Part shown: in pieces, positions 11,701 to 23,170 of the stretch
Layout: every line of letters starts with the position of its first letter
Numbering within the stretch: the first letter of the stretch is position 1
NCBI GenBank assembly: GCA_030435675.1
Contig: CM059622.1
Span: 10,788,001-10,852,000 of the forward strand
Source of the DNA: Steinernema hermaphroditum
Lineage: Eukaryota > Nematoda > Chromadorea > Rhabditida > Steinernematidae
Length of the DNA stretch: 64,000 nt
Direction of reading: 5' to 3'
The notes under the pieces: model-generated
The model's database searches: none
What the model was told of the DNA's origin: nothing
Seen by the model: the letters and a program-made list of their open reading frames with translations, nothing else
Program-made: the position numbers and the translations under genes

Positions 11701-12298
11701 TCCGAAACCGGTACCCAAACATTGATTCTTTGGATGAGTAGGGAAGTCATCGACTTCGAAAGTAATGTTTCCATCTAAGGAAAGTAACCACCCTCTCCAT
11801 TGATCCCTTGTGTTGGTCCCACCTTTCGCTTTCCTTCACTAAAATAATAAATTATTCTAGAACCGGTCCAAAACCCATAATGTTGCGGAGGGATCAAAAT
11901 AACACGTTTTTTCGGAATGTTTATTTCAACCATGTTCGAAGAATCTTTGATTTTCCAAAAAGAGCCAAGAACGGGAAGATAGAGGGTCTAAAGTGGTCTT
12001 GTGTACTATTTCTTATCTTCTTCCTTTGTCCTCATCTTTAGAAAGCGGGAAGGTTCAGCTTATTTCTAATTTTGTGGTGTTCTTTGTACCTTTGACCCCA
12101 AGGAACAACACTTCAAGGACCTTACTATAGACCGTAAATGTCGACTTCCCGATTTCTCCAATTGCCTCCCATTCAGGAAACCCTCTGCAGACCTTGAGAT
12201 TCCACAGTGCACCCCATCAGTGTAGAAGTGGAATAACAACCAACCTGGACCCCGAGGAGAAGTAGAGCCAACGTCCAGACGAACCATAACCGTCGCAT
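8770..12298 (-). CDS. MOLO-1/TPM-like single-pass membrane protein
   Basis: Exons 12298-12245, 10627-10508, 10440-10237, 9818-9642, 9440-9247, 9206-9020 and 8976-8770 join in phase to 380 residues. Order: signal peptide (RRLWFVWTLALLLLGVQ), extracellular domain with cysteines (KCKSEGFG, KVKCDCANQC, EECDHGLLILYLKDKQK, LLTNYDAV), one membrane span (IVGLWVAIVLALLVLACLLA) followed by CCCCRRR, then a Pro/Ser-rich cytosolic tail. This layout and the LKDKQK...YRGEG region resemble nematode MOLO-1, a TPM-domain auxiliary protein of levamisole acetylcholine receptors; that match is from memory. The first intron is about 1.6 kb and holds no gene I can support. The 10508 donor (TTA|gtccgc) is weak and was chosen by phase. 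Confidence 0.6.
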
Positions 12299-14539
12299 CT
12301 TTAAAATTTCGCTGTTCAAAACAAAAGAGTCGATTTGGAGGACGACCGATGGGAAACGGCGCCGGGCTGCGAAGCGAGCGAAGTTAGCGGCGGAGTGCGC
12401 GCGTTAGGGGTGCACGACGTCTTCGCGCGGACGACTCCGCCCAAGCCTTCCAGGGAGGAGGCGACCGGTTTAGGTGTCGCCACGAGGGGAGTCCGCGCGA
12501 AGAAGCTATACCTAAACGTTCCGCCTAAGCCGCGGGGGGTGGCGGCTTCTCCCAAGACCGAGGACTCCACGAAGTTGCCAATTTTCGTCTTGCTTCGACA
12601 TGACAGCTTGAAGGTCATTGTTGTGATTCACTTGATGGATTAGGAGGGTGGCGAAAGCGTAAGACACCGGAGATTAGAGGACTGCGGGATCTGATAAAAG
12701 TGCAAACCTAACCAGATCGGAGTCCATTGGAACAAGTTCGCTTGAAACAATGTCGTTATGTTGTTTTTTTTTTGTGATTCAAGGAGGTGAGTCATGACAT
12801 TAAAGAGATCAGGTTGCTTTTTGGTTTCTGAGGTCGCTGAAGTAACACGGTACTGAAATCAGTTTCTCGAAAAACCCAGTAGTTTCCAAAAAGTCGGTTC
12901 AGCGACCCTGGAACGACGAGCACACATGGCCACGATTAGGTCCCATGGTCTGGTCTCTTTAAGAGTTGAGTCCTGTACAGGGTGGCATTTGCACAACAGT
13001 CAAAGAGGTGGATGATTTGGAGGGTACAACGCTCAATTGTGCGAGGAAAGGACTTTTTACTTGGTGCCTAACGGTAGTGCCAAGAACGTAGATTTCAATT
13101 CAAAGACTTCTGTGGTCCAAAACGTGACATGGCCATTTCAAAGAGATTGTGCGGAAGAAATCTGTGGCGGCACTTGGCGGTTCCGAGAATCTGTGTCACA
13201 CATACATTTGAAGATGGACGATTTCACTTCTTGTGGCGATGAAATTGTAAGAGCTCCACTTTGTGCCCTTTGCTTTGCCACTTTGTTCTACGCAACTCTT
13301 TGTTAATCTATCCACAGTAACTGAAATATGAAACAAACAAGATTCAGAGGTTTTTGGACGGAGAGAAGGAAAGGTAAACTTGGTACCATAATCTCCTTCG
13401 TATACCTTGACTACTCATCAAGTACTTTCCCTCATTTGTCCCTTTCTGAATAGAGGTCATCTCCTAGTGACAGAGCTGACTGCCCCTAAATCTACTGAAA
13501 GGATCCACTGTGGATTACCATACTGGTCACATATGCACAGGAACACGTTGAACCGCGAAAAGGACCGCCCAATTTGTCCCTATCTGTCAGCTGTCAGAAA
13601 AGAAACAAAGAAGAACTTCCGTCTCTTTCTTCTTCACTCCGATTTCTCTTTTTTTCTCAATTTTTTCCACTCGTGTCGAACGGTTTCATCGCACGTCGCC
13701 GATTGACGGATCGCCCTATTCGGAGCAGATCAATCAACTGCACGCAATTCCACGGATTCTCCGCTTTTTAGCGCTTTACCCGAGGCGACGGATCGTCGAG
13801 CCGACGATAAGGATCGCCATAACGGCGGTTGTCAAGGCGCTTCTTGTAGCGAGGCGGCGATTAACGACTCCGATTAGCGGCGAACTCGAGGAGGCGCTAC
13901 GCCTTTCGTCTTCTACGCCTTCTTGCGCCGTCCCTCACAAGTCGTGCGAATAATTGATGACCACGGCGACGTCCAAACTGGTCTCCCGCATAATGGTCTA
14001 CAGAAAGAAACTTGCCGACAGCTCGTTCGCGTAAACCTGGATTTGATACCGCAACAAAAACGGAAGTGTCGCCAGCTGATCCGTCTTCGCTTTCTTCCCC
14101 TTTCGTTCGCGCCACTTCAACCCGAAATTCAAAACTTGACCTTGGGTGATTAGGCATGGACGTGCCACGAAAGCAATTACCTTCGGGGAGCAGTCCTTGA
14201 AGCCGGTGACAGGTGGCTGAGTTATCTCTGACCTCTCCTCAGGGGTCCCAGAACTCACTTTTGTGCAGCGCCCTCAAGGACACATCAAAGGACATTTGGG
14301 ACCTATCGTAGCCCAGAGTCTATATCCATATCGGTTTAACGTCCATTTCTCCCCATCATGTGTTGTACACTCGACGCCAAACGAGTTTCTGAACCGCGTG
14401 CGAGCCGATGGTCACAAGACGCACAACTAACCGGTCGCTAAGCACACTCTGCGGAGCATATATATGTATACAGTAGTAATAACTGATCTGTCGAGCTGGG
14501 GAGCTGCAATTTATCACCGGAAACAACTAACGTAGGCAC
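12299..14539. other. 2.2 kb without a supported gene
   Basis: It holds a GC-rich island (~12350-12560) with nested inverted repeats, annotated separately, and a second GC-rich patch (~13690-13930). Open frames occur on both strands but none shows splice-consistent structure or a recognised domain. Decayed transposon sequence is possible. Confidence 0.4.
12421..12502. repeat. Nested inverted repeat in GC-rich island
   Basis: A perfect 12-base stem, CTTCGCGCGGAC at 12421-12432 and its complement at 12491-12502, encloses a second stem GGCGAC/GTCGCC at 12460-12465 and 12476-12481. It could fold as a cruciform or structured RNA. No function is known. Confidence 0.5.
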
Positions 14540-15812
14540 CTAATTGGAAGACTTCTCGAAGTCGATGACCGTCTTGCCGCGTCCCTTGAGCTGGCCGACC
14601 TTCTCGTATGCTTTTGGCACTTCTTCGAACGAGAAAACTTCATCGATAATCGGTTTGACTTGACCTTCCTGGAGGAATGTTGACAACTGACTCATGCAGT
14701 CGGAATTCGGCATGAAGAACGCGTAGGAGTACCATCTTCCTCGAACGGCCGACTATAAGTAGCAACTACAGATCGGGCCTAAGTTGAAGTCGAATTCACC
14801 TCAACACTTCGAGTGAAATGCTTGATGGCAGTGGAGAGCAGACCTACATTGACACCGTAGCGGTCAGTATCCTGCAGTAGAGGAGCAACCACGGACACGT
14901 GGACGCTGTTCCTCCAGATTCCCATTATCGTATCGCTCCACCTCGCGAGCTCCGTGTCGACACAGTCAAGAATGACGTCAAAAGGTCCCTGGGCAATGAT
15001 TTGATCGCGGATTTTCGCGTCGCTGTAGTCCAGAGGAATGGCGCCGAGCTCCTTGACCGTCTTGAAGCTATCTGCGGAGCAAGTGGCGACAATGTGCTCA
15101 CAGCCCCAAGCACGGAGAAGCTGTATCGCGGTAGTCCCCATTCCCCCGGCACCTCCGTGGATCAGCACGCGTTGGCTGTGGGCTTGGAAGGGCTTGATTT
15201 GAGCGATCTGAAAAGGATGTACTTTAGGTTGCGTCGGGAAATGTGTCGTAGGAAGTATATAAGTGCAACGAAAATAGTACTTACTGAAACAAGAGCGGCC
15301 CAGTTGGTGCAAGCGACGTACGGTAGAGCAGCACACTCCACATGGCTGAGGTTTGTCGGCTTTGGTGCGCAGTAGGCCTCGTTGGCAATGGTGTACTCGG
15401 CATGAGTTCCCTGGTAGATCGGTTCCACAACGGCGATGACTTCGTCTCCGGGCTTAAATCGCGTCACGTTCCCGCCAACAGCTTCCACTACGGCAGAACA
15501 GTCACGTCCAACGGTGATAGGAAGACGACTTGGCGGCTCCCATTGGCAGTACTGCAGCTGTCGCCATCGAGTGAACATTTCGTTACCGTAGCCGCGCCTC
15601 ATCATGACATCGATGTTGTTTACACTGGAAGCCTGCAGATGTACCACTCATTCATTAGCTCCACCTTGTTAGGCAGCTACCTTCACTTTCAGAAGCACGT
15701 CGTTCGGCGTCGAGATCTCGGGCGTCGGCCTCGTCTTCAGAAGCGATTCAGCCCCGAAGGACTCGCACTGCCAAGACCTCATCGAGCAGAGGCGGCGAGT
15801 GGCAGCAATCAT
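14540..15812 (-). CDS. rad-8: RTN4IP1-type mitochondrial oxidoreductase
   Basis: This is a member of the medium-chain (quinone oxidoreductase) family. RTN4IP1 is a mitochondrial NADPH-dependent enzyme linked to coenzyme Q synthesis and respiratory complex assembly, and the C. elegans homologue is RAD-8. Exons 15812-15681, 15632-15285, 15207-14800 and 14752-14540 are all phase 0 and give 366 residues. Motifs: a basic N-terminus likely to target mitochondria (MIAATRRLCSMRSW), the catalytic-domain segment VGRDCSAVVEAVGG, NADPH-binding VLIHGGAGGMGTTAIQLL, and a C-terminal VIDEVFSFEEVPKAYEKV-like segment. The ATG directly follows a TTTCAG acceptor and lies 109 bases after the frataxin stop, as in nematode operons. 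Confidence 0.9.
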
Positions 15813-15921
15813 CTGAAACCGCTTTTTTGAACTCACGAATGAGCTCTTGGAAAATATCGACAGATTACGACTGAAAAATGTCAACGCCTATAAGAACTAT
15901 ATCTTTATTCTTTCCCGAAAC
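15813..15921 (-). promoter_or_regulatory. Operon-type intercistronic region
   Basis: The 109 bases between the frataxin stop and the rad-8 start contain AATAAA on the minus strand (15909-15904) and end with a TTTCAG acceptor abutting the ATG. Polyadenylation signal plus trans-splice site at this spacing is the layout of nematode operons. Confidence 0.65.
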
Positions 15922-16481
15922 CTAAATATGTTCAGAAAAGTCGATTTTTTCTGTCTTGAAAATACTTCTAAATTCTTCTGTCAGTAGCTGGTCCAATGAT
16001 ACGTTGTCATGAGAATACACCCATTTCTTGTCACGCAAGTCGTATCTAAGAGAGACTTTTATAGAGATTGCGTCAAAAGTAAAGGAAAATCACCGTTTAG
16101 GTCCGGAAATGGGCGATGAGAGCCAAATCTGCAGATTGGGTGACTGCTTGTTGATGACGTAAGTTCCAACTTCAGGTGATATCTTCGCCGTTATCACCCC
16201 CATCGCAAAGTTGACGTCAAATTCGCTGCTGCAATCCAGCCATTCGGGGAACGTGTCCAGATAGTCGGTGATCCTGTGGAGAGATTCCTCGCAGTGCTTC
16301 TCGAAGTCGAGAACGGTCGTCTGACTGGAAGAACTCGCAATACTGTAGTTTCGAGGTGTTGCTGAACCAAGGAACAAGTTGAGCACAAGAGGCAGTGGCG
16401 AACATTACCCAAGGAAGAGGACGATCGTGCAAGAGCTGGCTGAACGGCTTTCAGCACTAGGCGAGATGTCGCCGCTAACAT
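15922..16481 (-). CDS. frh-1: Frataxin
   Basis: Frataxin is the mitochondrial iron-binding activator of the ISCU/NFS1 iron-sulfur cluster assembly complex. Exons 16481-16409, 16361-16094 and 16045-15922 join with matching phases to 154 residues. An N-terminal presequence (MLAATSRLVLKAVQPALARS) is followed by the acidic helix (LDFEKHCEESLHRITDYLD), the strand region GTYVINKQSPNLQIWLSSP, SGPKRYD, and the C-terminal VYSHDNVSLDQLLTEEF. The TFPEWLDCSSEFDVNFAMGV segment holds the expected acidic ridge. An upstream TTTCCAG acceptor near 16505 suggests a trans-spliced start. It appears to be the first gene of an operon with rad-8. Confidence 0.95.
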
Positions 16482-17133
16482 GCCGCTTCCGAAATGAGGA
16501 ATCGAAACCTGGAAAGTGCAAAATGAGTGGTTAAACCCGTTAAAATCACTTTCTCATTCCAACATATCGTCAATGTCACGTAAACAAACATAAAAAACAC
16601 AGCAAACAAGAAGCTGCAAACGTAAAGAGGAACAAAAACTCGAATCTGAGCTAAACTAGCAAACATTCTGCAGATTCTAAAGGCGATAAAGCAGAGAAAC
16701 TTTGTTTACACAACAAACCGAACCTGTGACAAGGCGGACTTTCCCGTCCGCGCGGAGCGCGCGACGGGACCGCCATTTGAATTCGCGTCATCTCTGTCTG
16801 CAGACGGCTGTCCAGCCGGAGCGCCAAGTCTGTCGAGAATTTGGATTTTCTGTTGTTTGAGTGTCGGTTGTTTTGCGCATCTTCAGAGGCCCCGTTTTGC
16901 GAACGGATTTGACACCGAGTGCAAGAACTGTAGACGTTGGTTTTTCGCTCTGTCCACGCTGAGTGTCAAAATTCTTATTTGTTAAAGTTTCAAATATTAC
17001 GTTGCGGGTTGATCAGAATATCACGTTTCTTCAAGCTCATTCCTGTATTCTGTTTGATAGATAGACCGCCCTTATGCAATATTTTAAATGCGACAATATT
17101 ACAGAATCCAATCAGGTTTGAAAAAACAGTATC
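16482..17133. promoter_or_regulatory. Divergent promoter, frataxin / Rpt5
   Basis: It separates two divergently transcribed housekeeping genes and must contain both promoters. It holds a GC-rich hairpin at 16742-16769 (stem TCCCGTC/GACGGGA with CGCGCG inside). No core motif was recognised. Confidence 0.5.
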
Positions 17134-18633
17134 ATGGCCGAAGCTAGCAAGTCAAATGGCACCGAAAAAAAGGCCGAAGAGCCTACCAGGATGGAAGTTG
17201 AAGAGGAGGAGCCCATCGATGAGGAGGTGCTCAGAATGAACGCTGAAGACATCAAAAGTCGCACACAGTTGCTGGACAACGAAATCAAGATCATGCGCAG
17301 TGAAGTCCAGCGAATCAATCACGGAGTTCAAAGCCTTAAGGATAGGATCAAGGAAAATACAGAGCGGATTAAGGCAAGCATTCAAGTTGCGCTGATTAAC
17401 TTGATTAACAATGGTATTTTCAGGTTAATAAAACTCTTCCTTATCTCGTTTCTAATGTCGTCGAATTGCTGGAGCTGGAAGAGCTGCAGGAAGAGGAAGG
17501 TGCAAATGTTGACCTTGATGCCCACAAAACGAAGTGTGCTGTCATCAAGACCTCAACTCGTGCCACCTACTTCCTCCCTGTCGTCGGCCTTGTTGACCCG
17601 AAGGAACTGAAACCCGGAGATCTTGTTGGAGTTAACAAGGACTCCTACCTTGTTTTGGAAAAGCTCCCCGCCGAATACGATTCTCGTGTGAAGGCCATGG
17701 AGGTCGATGAACGACCAACAGAACAGTACAGCGACATTGGTGGATGTGACAAGCAGATCCAAGAGCTTATCGAGGCCGTCGTTTTACCGATGACCCATCG
17801 TGAACGCTTCGTGAATCTTGGAATCCACCCTCCTAAGGGTGTTCTCATGTACGGTCCTCCCGGTACTGGCAAAACCATGATGGCCCGTGCAGTTGCCGCT
17901 CAGACGAAATCCACGTTCTTGAAGTTGGCCGGCCCCCAGCTTGTCCAGATGTTCATTGGAGATGGCGCAAAGCTCGTCCGCGACGCTTTTGCCCTGGCCA
18001 AGGAGAAGGCTCCCGCTATTATCTTCATCGATGAGTTAGATGCGATTGGTTAGTTTTTCTTTGCTGTGAGCAGCTGTTGATCTATTTCTTTCAGGAACGA
18101 AGCGTTTCGACTCGGAGAAGGCTGGTGATCGCGAAGTGCAGCGTACTATGCTTGAACTCCTCAACCAGCTTGACGGTTTCCAACCTAATGATGAAATCAA
18201 GGTTATTGCTGCCACAAACCGTGTTGATGTTTTGGACCCTGCTCTTTTGCGGTCTGGACGTCTCGATCGTAAAATCGAATTGCCTCATCCCAACGTAGAA
18301 GCCCGCGCCAGAATTATGCAAATTCACTCTCGTAAGATGAACGTCCAGTGAGTGATGCCACCCCACGCAATTTCTGATCCTATCACATTTCAGCAAAGAC
18401 GTCAATTTCGAAGAACTAGCAAGATGCACTGACGATTTCAATGGAGCTCAGTGCAAGGCGGTCTGTGTTGAATCGGTAAGAACCTGTTTCTTGGTACCAG
18501 GCAAAATGTTCGTTCATTGTAGGGTATGATCGCTCTGAGGCGCGATGCAACGGAGGTTCTTCATGAGGACTTCATGGATGCCATTTTGGAGGTCCAAGCA
18601 AAAAAGAAGACAAGTCTGAACTACTACGCTTAA
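17134..18633 (+). CDS. rpt-5: 26S proteasome ATPase Rpt5 (PSMC3)
   Basis: One of six AAA+ ATPases in the 19S base that unfold substrates and open the 20S gate. Exons 17134-17373, 17424-18048, 18095-18347, 18394-18475 and 18523-18633 give 436 residues, the family length. Visible: N-terminal coiled coil (residues ~45-85), OB domain, Walker A GPPGTGKT, Walker [12 protein letters not shown], arginine-finger region [14 protein letters not shown], and the C-terminal HbYX motif NYYA that docks into the 20S alpha ring. The first intron starts with GC (AAG|gcaagc); the conserved [16 protein letters not shown] junction confirms it. The next same-strand gene starts 224 bases downstream. Confidence 0.97.
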
Positions 18634-18857
18634 TGTACTTTTGCCCCCGATTTGTATTGTACTGTTGTGTCTATGCGAGTGAAAGGTGCCGCGTTATTCG
18701 AGACGCGACAAAGTTTCGTTAATGAAATAATTTATTCTCCCTCAAATTTGCGATTGTCCGCGTCCGAGAGAGCGGTCGGCTGTTCTCTTGTGGGACTCCG
18801 CCCCTTCGTCTGCTCTCCACACTAACTAGCTGTTTCAAGAATTGACACAAAGACGCG

Positions 18858-20136
18858 ATGACGTCGCCGTTCGAGCCGCTCCGTCTGGGTCATGAGGAGG
18901 TCGTCAAGTGTACGAAGCCGAATCCGGCCAACGTGACGGAGCTGCGCGTCGTGGAATGGGATCACATGAATTTGTCAAAGTTCTATCCGATGGCACTGAC
19001 GAGTACGTGGACGGTTCGAACGGCTCTCTACCCACTGGCGGTCCTCCGATCGCGACTGCAGCTGCAGAAGCAGACGACCGTCTATCGCGGTACTTTCGAC
19101 GCCTTCTTCAGCATCGCCAAACATGAAGGTGCTCGTGGTCTGTACAGAGTAAGTGGTCACTGTTGTGCTCTCCCTTCTAAGGTTCTCCTTTTAGGGTTTC
19201 TGGGTGACTGTGCCACAGATCGGAACGTCCTTCATCTACTCGACTGTTTACGAGAAATTGCGAGCTGTCCTCCAGCAGGACTACGGATGGAACTCAGTTG
19301 CGGGTATATCCTCTCTGGCTGGAGGTGCCGCATCCTTCTGTTCTCAGGTTAGTTCTTTAGCTTTGCTTGTTTAAACGACTGAAATCAATTGTGAGCCACT
19401 TCGACAATGTTCAGTTGCATTGAGTGCGAAAGAAAACATTCCTTGGCAAAAGTTTTAGAGCATGCTGCTTTTGTGCCCATTGTGAACAGTGATGTCTTTT
19501 CAGGTGATCTTCGTGCCAACTGACATCATCGCACAGCACATGATGATCTACAACTATGCGGAGAAGTTCATCGCCTCCACCAGTGACCAGAAAGTGCTCG
19601 AGTACCTTCGTTCCGGCAAAGGAAGCGGAACGCTTGGTCTCCGCGTCATCAAGGCGGTCTACCATAGCGACGGCCTCGCTGGCTTCTACCGCGGCTTCTG
19701 GGCCTCTTCACTCGTCTACGTGCCTTCTTGTTTCGTCTTCTGGCCAGTCTATTACAAGATCCAAGATGCTCTTAAGCACCTTCGCCACCAGGAGAAGAGT
19801 TCAAGTCTTCTTCTGGATCAAGCGATCGCGGCAACAATCGGCGGCGCCGTCTCCACACTTGCCACAAATCCTATGGAAGTCTTCCGCATTCGTCTACAAG
19901 TGGGACAAAATCATTTCGACCGTTTTGAAGACAAAGTTGAGTTTTAGGTCCATCGAACATCTTACAAAGAAACGTTGGACCGCATGATTCGGAACGAGGG
20001 AATGACTATCTTTACCAAGGGACTTCCGCCGCGTCTTCTGAGCAATTCGATTTACTCGTGTGTTGTGATGGTCGGATACGAGATTGTCAAAAGATTCTGC
20101 GTGCTGCCCGAGTACCAGCACGCGGTCAAGTGGTAA
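18858..20136 (+). CDS. SLC25A44: Mitochondrial carrier SLC25A44
   Basis: Inner-membrane carrier of the SLC25 family; the mammalian protein imports branched-chain amino acids. Exons 18858-19148, 19195-19347, 19504-19899 and 19948-20136 are phase 0 and give 342 residues. Three carrier repeats are seen with signatures YPLAVLRSRLQ, VPTDIIAQHMM and NPMEVFRIRLQ, plus GLYRGFW and GFYRGFWASS. The non-canonical first signature and the VEWDHMNLSKFYP opening are shared with SLC25A44 rather than other carriers. AATAAA is at 20159-20164. It follows rpt-5 by 224 bases on the same strand and may be co-transcribed with it. Confidence 0.9.
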
Positions 20137-20420
20137 CCAAAGAGCTCAAATGATCTCCAATAAACTCTAGATGCTCTTCTTATTTCGTACTCATGGTTAT
20201 CTGATGTAACCCTCGGGACGGTTCCTGTTGCAGTGGAATTGCGTGTTTTATCTTATCTTTATCGAGCGGTAAGAAACGCAAAGTACTTTCCTCTCCTTTC
20301 ATCTGCCCTTGTGGAGTGCTGCAAGTCAGTCTCGACGAAAATTTGCGTCTCTGAATTATTTTCTTGAGCTCATCGTAAAATACATAACCCGTAGTCAAAA
20401 CGAAAACCTAGAATCATCTG

Positions 20421-21116
20421 TCAATAGTAGGGCTCCCAGTTGGAGTCATCCGCCGGCCGAAGGTTCCCGTTGACGAGGAGGAAGATGTCGACGATCCACC
20501 AGAGCCCGAGTCCGCCGAGCGTCATCAGCTTTCCGACGGCGACGGCACTGTAGCCGAGGCAGAAACGGTCGACAGCGAGGATGCCGAGGAACATGGAGTA
20601 GAGGAGCGTCGAGAGGAAGTAGTGTCCCGTGTATCTGAACAGGGGACTGGTAGAAGAAGAAAGGGCGGCCTACTTGATGCAGGGGACTTCGCGAAGGAAG
20701 GAGCGCTTCCCGAGGCACTCGATGCAAGGGAGGACGGTGCAGGTGACGTTCGTCCGATGCACCTTCTCGTAGCTGGTGCCACCGAAGGACGGACACCCCT
20801 GGAAACGACTTGTAGGCTAGGGAGGACAAGAAGTGCGCACCTTTGAAGTGGCGTTGGAGGAGGCGTCGGCGAGTTTCGGCTCCTCGCACTCGATCCATCT
20901 GAGGTCGAGGAAGCTGCAGGGGATCAGAGGACCCTTCGGGAAGCTATCGTTCATCTCGCGGCTGCATTCATCGTCGACGAGCGGAGGATTCGTCGGCGAA
21001 GAAGAGGCGACGACCGTCGAGACGACGACGGTGTTCGGCTTCGAGTCATTGAGGGATTCGGAGGCGGAGAGCGCGAGAGAAGCGAGGCAGAGGAAGCAGA
21101 GCGGCGTCAGAAACAT
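20421..21116 (-). CDS. TM2D2: TM2 domain-containing protein 2
   Basis: TM2D2 (amaretto in flies) is a two-TM membrane protein that acts with TM2D1 and TM2D3 and is genetically linked to Notch and lysosomal function. Exons 21116-20841, 20798-20674 and 20634-20421 give 204 residues. A signal peptide ([14 protein letters not shown]) precedes a cysteine-rich ectodomain ([16 protein letters not shown]) and the TM2 domain: [20 protein letters not shown], the DRF-type motif [29 protein letters not shown], ending SNWEPYY. The YTGHYF and GLGLWW matches are specific to TM2D2. The start is 6 bases behind a CTCACAG acceptor. Confidence 0.93.
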
Positions 21117-23170
21117 GGGCCTGTGAGGAAGGAGGAAGGAGAAGGTGCTAAGGCGCTGTTCGACACCGCAGATGGAAAACTCCTACTTTCAAGGGTTCGA
21201 TCTTGGAAGGCGAGCGCGAGAGAGAGAGAGGTCGGGTGAGGGGCAAGAAGGGGTCGGAAACACGTCCCTTCAATTGCGACCTTTTTCCATCTTGGCTTCC
21301 TTTTGATGGTTTGTTTTCTCCTTCAGGGTTTCGTTTCTCCCACCCCTCCACACTGTCAACAACATCCTTTTATCTCCACGTTCTCATCACTGACACATCG
21401 AGATTCCTGGCAACACGGATACCAACACAACACAACACAAAAGGTTAAACACTATATCACAGAGCCAATAGAATCGCTAATTGAATCGAAGTGAGCCCGG
21501 CTACCCGTTTCGTTTCAAGAGTCCCTCGCGGAACGGGCTTCGTCGTGGGAGTCTTCCATGCGGAAAAGGGATCTACGGACAATTGGAGCTAGGGGACAGG
21601 CGGCGAAGACTACGGTTGGTCTACGGTGGGAGTCGACAGAGCTATGTACAGTGCGACACCTGGTGCGGCGCTCGACCTCGAGGAGCTGTGCAGAGCCAGG
21701 CCGCTTTCACTCGGGGCTTGTATGGATATGGATACTTAGTGGAATCTGAAGCATCACTACCGGGAAGGTTCCGAAGCAGATGGCGTACCTGAACATTGTC
21801 GTGGTGGCTCAATGGAGATAAAAGCGGCAGGTCGTCGAAACGACGTGTGGGTACCCTGAAAATGCGTTTTAGCTATGCCGAGATTTTTAAAGAAATCGCA
21901 GCGATCCAAAATGGAATAGCGGACCGCTGAAAACAGATGTTGGACAACGAAACCAAAAACGCATGCATAATTGATGTGGCGGAGCATCCTCGCCAGAGAG
22001 AACTTCGCCTCAGTCCGTTGCCATAGCATCCTCTCGCCTGACTGCTCGCGACAGGAGCGAGGAGAACAAACTGGCCGTTAATTTCAAGAGTACTGTAGTC
22101 AACGGGAAAGATCGTCCGAAGCCATATCAAGACAACGAATGAGCATTGCTAACATTAGGTGTCCTCTTGAAGACCCACTTTGTTCACAACATACACAAAG
22201 AAAAGAGTAAGTGCTTCTGAAACCTTTGAACTGCTCGTAGAAACTTCGGTGCGTGCAGTTCACATGGGCTTTGAAATGATGCCTTTAGGCCTTTGGAAAT
22301 GTGGCGCGTCGCAGATGACCCTTAGAGTCAGTGTCGTATCTTTGTGATCTTGCAGGTCATTTGTCTAGATCCAATGGTGAGAGCGGTCGGAAAGGGAAAA
22401 TATTATGCACAACGATTATTTCGACCAGTCTCACGTTTGAATTCTTTCCAAAATGACTTTATAGACGTCTAGGCGATCTCTTTGGGCCGCTTTGCATTTT
22501 AGGAGTGGTCGAATGCGTTTTGAAAATAGAGTACTCCGTGAGTCACACTCCTGGAGGCGAGTCAATCTTCCGCGGGGCGATATACGGTAGTGGAACTGGT
22601 CACAAAAGAAGAAACTACAGATACTATCTCTCATTTTATCGATATGGAGCATTACTAAATAAAGAATTTTGCGAGCGAAGTCACTGAAATGCATCCTTCA
22701 TGCAACGGAAAGTTGGATTTGAGCTGCACTCATCGAAAGTGAGTGCATGGTATCTGTGGATAGTGGTGAGTTCGAATGTCGTCATCGATGGCGTCACGAA
22801 GCCCACCATGAGACGGACGGACTGTGACGTTGTCCGCGGCGTTCGCTCAATGCGAACATCGATGCGGGTGGCCGAGGACAAAACTAAAATGCATGAATTT
22901 TCATATGAATGTTTATTAGAGGCTTGTTCTTGCGGCACTTTCACTCTGCTTTTGTAGGACATAAACTAGTTCTGCTACAAACTGCGTTCTGATTGACCAG
23001 GAATACTGTTGCCAGTGATGATTTGTGAGAAACGATTTATCAGTTCTGCGCATCACTTTTCCATAAAAAGTGTCGTTGTGTGGATATGTTCGTGATCGGG
23101 TCGTTGCTCGAGCCAAGCGTGCCTGGAGAAGAGATCTCTTGATGTGCTCGTTTCAGCCACGCCGTCGGAT
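21117..23170. other. 2 kb without a supported gene
   Basis: It lies between divergent TM2D2 and the HAD phosphatase. Short frames occur but I could not connect any by splice sites or recognise a domain. A TTTCAG site ending at 23156 is the likely trans-splice acceptor for the phosphatase gene. Confidence 0.4.

Noticed and set aside
11382..11774. Minus-strand frame in the first intron of the MOLO-like gene
   Set aside because: It has no splice connections, no recognisable domain, and phase 0 joining of exons 1 and 2 skips it cleanly.
13690..13930. GC-rich patch with a hydrophobic minus-strand peptide
   Set aside because: The frame is short, closes quickly on both sides, and no neighbouring exons fit.
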